From Spirochaetaceae bacterium (GTDB lineage: Bacteria > Spirochaetota > Spirochaetia > CADAEX01), in assembly GCA_009778835.1 (NCBI GenBank), contig WRFK01000055.1, positions 1-8,977 on the forward strand: a stretch of DNA of 8,977 nt, given 5' to 3'. Positions 6,541 through 8,977 of this stretch are shown here, piece after piece. Under the pieces are notes generated by a model. The model was not told the DNA's origin, searched no databases, and saw nothing but the letters and a program-made list of their open reading frames with translations. A program made the translations under genes and the position numbers. Every line of letters starts with the position of its first letter. The stretch's first letter is position 1.

Positions 6541-6598
6541 GCAAGTCAACAAAATTGGTCTAACACACCAATTTTACTACTTTGGGAGAACTAAATGA
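6497..6598 (+). CDS. Possible 33-codon upstream ORF coupled to the lipoprotein gene
   Basis: ATG at 6497 lies 7 bases after GGGG (6486-6489) and opens 33 codons, giving a basic peptide that starts MKIVPVPAKEGER. Its TGA (6596-6598) overlaps the lipoprotein ATG (6595-6597) as ATGA, the arrangement used for translational coupling. An in-frame ATG at 6491 is too close to the GGGG. The hairpin 6551-6575 lies within it, so translating ribosomes would disrupt that hairpin. No homologue is recognised, and short open frames arise by chance. The overlap with the start codon is the main reason to list it. Confidence 0.25.
   Translation: MKIVPVPAKEGERTRQVNKIGLTHQFYYFGRTK
6551..6575 (+). promoter_or_regulatory. 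9-bp hairpin just upstream of the lipoprotein ribosome binding site
   Basis: AAAATTGGT and ACCAATTTT form a perfect 9-bp stem with a 7-base loop. Only four U-equivalents end the stem and no U-run follows, so it would be a weak terminator in either direction. It ends 9 bases before GGGAGA (6584-6589), the binding site for the ATG at 6595. An attenuator or translational control element is possible. Confidence 0.4.
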
Positions 6599-7089
6599 GA
6601 AGAACAGTATTATTATTGATTTTGGTTTGGATTATAACAGGACTATTATCCTGCGCTACTTACAGCCAGAGAAAATCCTCGTCAGATAAAATAATAGATC
6701 TTGTTAATACAAAAAACAGTGTTTTATTAGGTGAAATTACAAAATTGCCTTTTCTTTTTGATGGAGAAATAATTGTCCTTGAAAAGGATAGCAGTATGAT
6801 ATGGCAAAATATCAGTAATGCGGGCTTTAGTTTTGAAGAAATTATTGATGCAGAATCAATTCCTGTTTCTTCAAAAGATTATCTGCTTTTTGGAAATACT
6901 ATGGAAGTAAAAACATGGTTTGAAAAATATCTTCCTAAAAAAGCTTCGCTTGCAAAGATAAACTGCAAAAATGGCCTTTATTATATGATTTTAGGCCCAA
7001 AAAAGAAGGTTCAAACAGATGCATCAGGAGCAAAGAAAGGTTATCCTGCTATGTGCGGTTTTACAGGTCCTGTCCAGGAGGCAAAATAA
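6595..7089 (+). CDS. Putative lipoprotein of unknown function
   Basis: The 164-residue protein starts with MRR and a hydrophobic stretch ending in lipobox LLSC. Cys20 would be lipidated after signal peptidase II cleavage, placing the protein on a membrane facing the periplasm or outside. The mature part (about 145 residues) is a small mixed domain with IIVLEKDSSMIWQN and LLFGNTMEVKTWFEKYLP. No family is recognised. The C-terminus is Lys/Gly-rich and unstructured. The start is fixed by GGGAGA and by the signal peptide. The stop overlaps the next ATG by one base (TAATG), so it is co-translated with the FecR-domain protein, its likely partner at the envelope. Confidence 0.88.
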   Translation: MRRTVLLLILVWIITGLLSCATYSQRKSSSDKIIDLVNTKNSVLLGEITKLPFLFDGEIIVLEKDSSMIWQNISNAGFSFEEIIDAESIPVSSKDYLLFGNTMEVKTWFEKYLPKKASLAKINCKNGLYYMILGPKKKVQTDASGAKKGYPAMCGFTGPVQEAK

Positions 7090-8111
7090 TGAAAAAGCAG
7101 ATTATTTTTACAGTAATTTTTATAATATTTGCATCAGCTCTTTATGGTCAGAGTGTTGCCGCTGTCTCTTATGTAGATGGATGGGTTGATATCAAAGATA
7201 GTTCGGGAAAAGTGTTTGAAGCATATATTGGAGATGATCTTTTTCCGGGCAATTCTGTAATCACAGGGAAAGGGAGTTATGCCGAGCTTCTTGAGAAGTC
7301 AGGCAGCACATATAAAGTATCTCCTAATACAGTATTTACTGTAAGAGAGATGGAATCCAATGGCAAAAAAGAGAGTGTTCTTGCTGTTACGATTGGAGAG
7401 GTTGCTTTCAAGTTTAACAAAGTGGCAGGCACAGAGTCTATGATCGCAACACACAGCACTGTCGCAGGGGTAAGAGGAACAGAATTTATTGTTTATTCAG
7501 GTTCAGATGGCTCTTCGCTTATTGCTGTTACACAAGGGCTTGTTGAAGTTGAAGCTTCCGGCAAAAGTGTTAGTCTTAATCCGGATGAAGCTGTTGAAGT
7601 AAAACCGGGAAGCCCGCCTGGACCAAAAATTCAGCTTCTTGGGAGAAGCCTTGATTTTAGCAAATGGAATGAGGATAAAAAACAAGATTTTCTTAATAAT
7701 CCTGTTGAGGCATTAAAAGCTGTTGATATGAGGCTTGATTATTATAATGCCAAGGTGCAGGAGATTTATCCGGTTTTTCTTGAAATGTTGGAAAATGTTT
7801 ATAAAGCAAAGGCCGAGCTTAATAGAATATATAAAGAGCAAGGAGAAGCTGCATCTGCGAAGTATGACGACACTGTCTTTAGGCCACTTACTCTTAATGC
7901 CGCATATACAAGTCTTAATTTAAGATATTATGCACTTTCTGCTCTTTCAATGAGACGCTATATTGTAGGAAATATGTACGCAGAAATAAAATCCAGATAT
8001 ATTACAAAACTAAATGATCCTGTTTTTATAGAGTTTAACAGTTTATATAAAGAAGTGCTTAAAAAATTTGAAGAAATATCGATTCCTCAAATAAATGAGA
8101 CAGATATTTAA
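7089..8111 (+). CDS. Secreted FecR-domain protein
   Basis: The start is taken at 7089 because AGGAGG (7076-7081) is ideally placed and the resulting protein begins MKKQIIFTVIFIIFAS, a signal peptide likely cleaved near ALYG-QS. The upstream in-frame ATG at 7053 adds 12 residues that would spoil the signal. Of 340 residues, about 23-175 form a FecR domain: an SYVDGWVDIKDSSGK strand, GDDLFPGNSVITGKGSYAEL, and the family hallmark STVAGVRGTEF, then a Val-rich strand pair (LIAVTQGLVEVEASG). The rest (about 190-340) is helical and charged, with no recognised domain. There is no membrane anchor and no TonB or sigma partner, so it differs from true FecR anti-sigma regulators and belongs to the periplasmic FecR-like proteins common in spirochaetes. 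A structural or ligand-binding role at the envelope is inferred. Confidence 0.9.
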   Translation: MKKQIIFTVIFIIFASALYGQSVAAVSYVDGWVDIKDSSGKVFEAYIGDDLFPGNSVITGKGSYAELLEKSGSTYKVSPNTVFTVREMESNGKKESVLAVTIGEVAFKFNKVAGTESMIATHSTVAGVRGTEFIVYSGSDGSSLIAVTQGLVEVEASGKSVSLNPDEAVEVKPGSPPGPKIQLLGRSLDFSKWNEDKKQDFLNNPVEALKAVDMRLDYYNAKVQEIYPVFLEMLENVYKAKAELNRIYKEQGEAASAKYDDTVFRPLTLNAAYTSLNLRYYALSALSMRRYIVGNMYAEIKSRYITKLNDPVFIEFNSLYKEVLKKFEEISIPQINETDI

Positions 8112-8132
8112 TTATAGATTAAGGAGAAATAG

Positions 8133-8522
8133 ATGAAAAAAAATATTTTAGTCCTATTGGTTATTTGTTTTTTAATTTTTTCTTTTTTTACAGGATGTAA
8201 GGAAGAGAATACCGGTCTTAGCATAGATGATAGAATAAGGGCGTTTTTAAGAGATACCAGCGGTCAAAATAGAGATAGTGTTTGTAAAGACCATTTCCAT
8301 TCTTCATCTAATTGGCGTGGTGGTAATTCAGGTACATTAAATACTTTGGGTTTTACACAGCTATCACCGGGAGCATTCTATACTGCGGGACTTATTGAAA
8401 ATACAGGTTCAAATAGTAGAAAAGTAAGAGTAGATGAAACAGGTGCAGCCCCTTTTAGCAAAAATTTTATTATGAGAGAAGAAAAAAAGAATGATTGGTA
8501 TATTGACGATATTACTAATTAA
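8133..8522 (+). CDS. Small lipoprotein of unknown function
   Basis: The 129-residue protein has a lysine start, a hydrophobic core and lipobox FTGC with Cys22. AAGGAG lies at a good distance before the ATG, 21 bases after the FecR-domain gene, so it is the third gene of the operon. The mature 108 residues begin with a helix-like segment (SIDDRIRAFLRD) and end NDWYIDDITN. That layout vaguely recalls small NTF2-like or DUF4878-like lipoproteins, but this is a weak resemblance. A partner-less Cys occurs in DSVCKDHF. It is followed by a strong terminator. The 8704 gene is its paralogue: their first 45 or so residues align closely. Confidence 0.88.
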   Translation: MKKNILVLLVICFLIFSFFTGCKEENTGLSIDDRIRAFLRDTSGQNRDSVCKDHFHSSSNWRGGNSGTLNTLGFTQLSPGAFYTAGLIENTGSNSRKVRVDETGAAPFSKNFIMREEKKNDWYIDDITN

Positions 8523-8546
8523 TTTTTAAGAATGGTTGTTTTTTTT

Positions 8547-8574
8547 AAAGGCTGTCAATCGACAGCCTTTTTTT
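8547..8574 (+). terminator. Strong intrinsic terminator of the envelope operon
   Basis: A perfect 10-bp stem (AAAGGCTGTC / GACAGCCTTT) with a 4-base loop is followed by a continuous T-run. It begins 25 bases after the stop of the small lipoprotein gene. It separates the operon from the paralogue that follows. Confidence 0.92.
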
Positions 8575-8658
8575 ATGCTAATACAACTCCAATAACTTTC
8601 CCCTTCTTTTCACAGTGTTTAGCAATAAATGTAACGAAGTAAAAAAAAGAAAAGATTA

Positions 8659-8686
8659 TTGACTTATCAAAAAAATATAGTAAATA
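8659..8686 (+). promoter_or_regulatory. Candidate promoter of the second small lipoprotein
   Basis: TTGACT (8659-8664, 5 of 6) is followed after 16 bases by an AT-rich, poorly matching -10 (TAAATA, 8681-8686). The -35 is convincing and the -10 uncertain. It lies after the terminator and before an AAAGGAG ribosome binding site at 8692-8698, so the paralogue can be expressed alone. Confidence 0.4.
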
Positions 8687-8703
8687 TTAATAAAGGAGAA
8701 AAA

Positions 8704-8880
8704 ATGAAAAAGAATATTTTAGCCATATTGGTTATATTTGTTTTGATATTTTCTGTTTTTACAGGATGTAAAAAAAAAGAGAGCGCTCTTAGCGCAAATG
8801 AGAGGATAAAAGCATTTGTAAAAGACCTTAATAATCCACCGCCAAGGAAGGGTATTAATAAAAACCTTTTTCTTTCCTAA
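8704..8880 (+). CDS. Truncated paralogue of the 8133 lipoprotein, probably a broken gene
   Basis: ATG at 8704 has AAAGGAG at the right distance. The 58 residues hold a complete lipoprotein signal (MKKNILAILV, lipobox FTGC, Cys22) and then SANERIKAFVKDLNN, aligning residue by residue with the 8133 protein (MKKNILVLLV, SIDDRIRAFLRD). It ends at TAA 8878-8880, about 70 residues short. Beyond the stop the same frame still matches the paralogue (SQFKNGNKKT against SNWRGGNSGT), with the TAA standing where the paralogue has Ser. A second stop follows. It is likely a decaying copy, or the region carries sequencing errors in homopolymer runs. A short lipopeptide could still be made. Confidence 0.6.
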   Translation: MKKNILAILVIFVLIFSVFTGCKKKESALSANERIKAFVKDLNNPPPRKGINKNLFLS

Positions 8881-8977
8881 TCCCAATTTAAAAATGGAAA
8901 TAAAAAAACATAAAAAGTACCTTTCCCCCCGCAAAAAAATATGATGTAAGTGTTTCAGGTATTAGGTCAACAAGGTC
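8881..8977 (+). pseudogene. Remnant 3' part of the truncated lipoprotein paralogue, open at window edge
   Basis: Read in the frame of the gene before it, translation after the stop resembles the 8133 lipoprotein (gapless over about 15 residues, conserved Gly-Asn and Thr). It then hits a second TAA where the paralogue has Leu. From about 8921 a different frame gives KKYDVSVSGIRSTR, which stays open to the edge and could be the continuation after a frameshift. Long runs of A and C here make sequencing error plausible. Confidence 0.35.

Noticed and set aside
6500..6575. Possible tRNA-like segment ending in ACACACCA
   Set aside because: No acceptor stem, T-loop motif or cloverleaf could be built. 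The pairing seen is only the simple 9-bp hairpin.
7053..7088. Upstream in-frame start for the FecR-domain gene
   Set aside because: It would add 12 residues before a clean signal peptide. The AGGAGG site is positioned for 7089, and the earlier ATG lies inside the lipoprotein gene.
8659..8703. TTG start extending the second small lipoprotein upstream
   Set aside because: The TTG is part of the TTGACT -35 element, and the extension would precede the lipoprotein signal sequence. The ATG at 8704 has its own binding site.

Overview
The window looks like part of a low-GC Gram-negative chromosome. Spirochaetota (Treponema or Spirochaeta type) is my best guess. The reasons are AT-rich coding sequence, several small lipoproteins with spirochaete-like lipoboxes (FFTGC, FTGC, LLSC), a periplasmic FecR-domain protein, and signalling genes rich in hybrid kinases and HD-GYP proteins. 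This is inference: there is no rRNA or other marker gene. No mobile element, CRISPR array, tRNA or rRNA was seen.

Bases 1-3830 (minus strand) hold a two-gene signalling operon. A good sigma70-type promoter (about 3802-3830) drives a REC/HD-GYP response regulator, a predicted cyclic-di-GMP phosphodiesterase. It overlaps by ATGA a very large membrane hybrid histidine kinase (dCache, HAMP, HisKA, HATPase, REC, HPt) that runs off the left edge. The long plus-strand open frames opposite the kinase are shadows.

Bases 3910-6332 (minus strand) hold a compact four-gene operon: a small DRTGG-like protein, a CBS-pair protein fused to a SpoIIAB/RsbW-like ATPase, a second small DRTGG-like protein, and a PHP-domain metallohydrolase. 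From memory this gene set accompanies electron-bifurcating [FeFe]-hydrogenase operons in Clostridia and Thermotogae, but no hydrogenase gene is in the window. The transcript would start at a 46-base inverted-repeat region that can fold in two mutually exclusive ways just ahead of the first ribosome binding site.

Bases 6235-6594 are a divergent intergenic region. It holds the minus-strand promoter, two candidate plus-strand promoters, a pair of 12-bp direct repeats exactly 30 bp apart, a GC-richer island, and a 33-codon upstream ORF whose stop overlaps the next start codon and which contains a 9-bp hairpin.

Bases 6595-8574 (plus strand) are an envelope operon: an unknown lipoprotein, a FecR-domain secreted protein and a second small lipoprotein, closed by a strong intrinsic terminator. 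A diverged, apparently broken paralogue of the last lipoprotein, with its own promoter, follows at 8659-8977.

The left half senses and signals inside the cell (phosphorelay, c-di-GMP, and a possible redox or energy-linked CBS/ATPase module). The right half encodes envelope proteins of unknown role. Nothing in the sequence ties the two halves together except the shared divergent promoter region.
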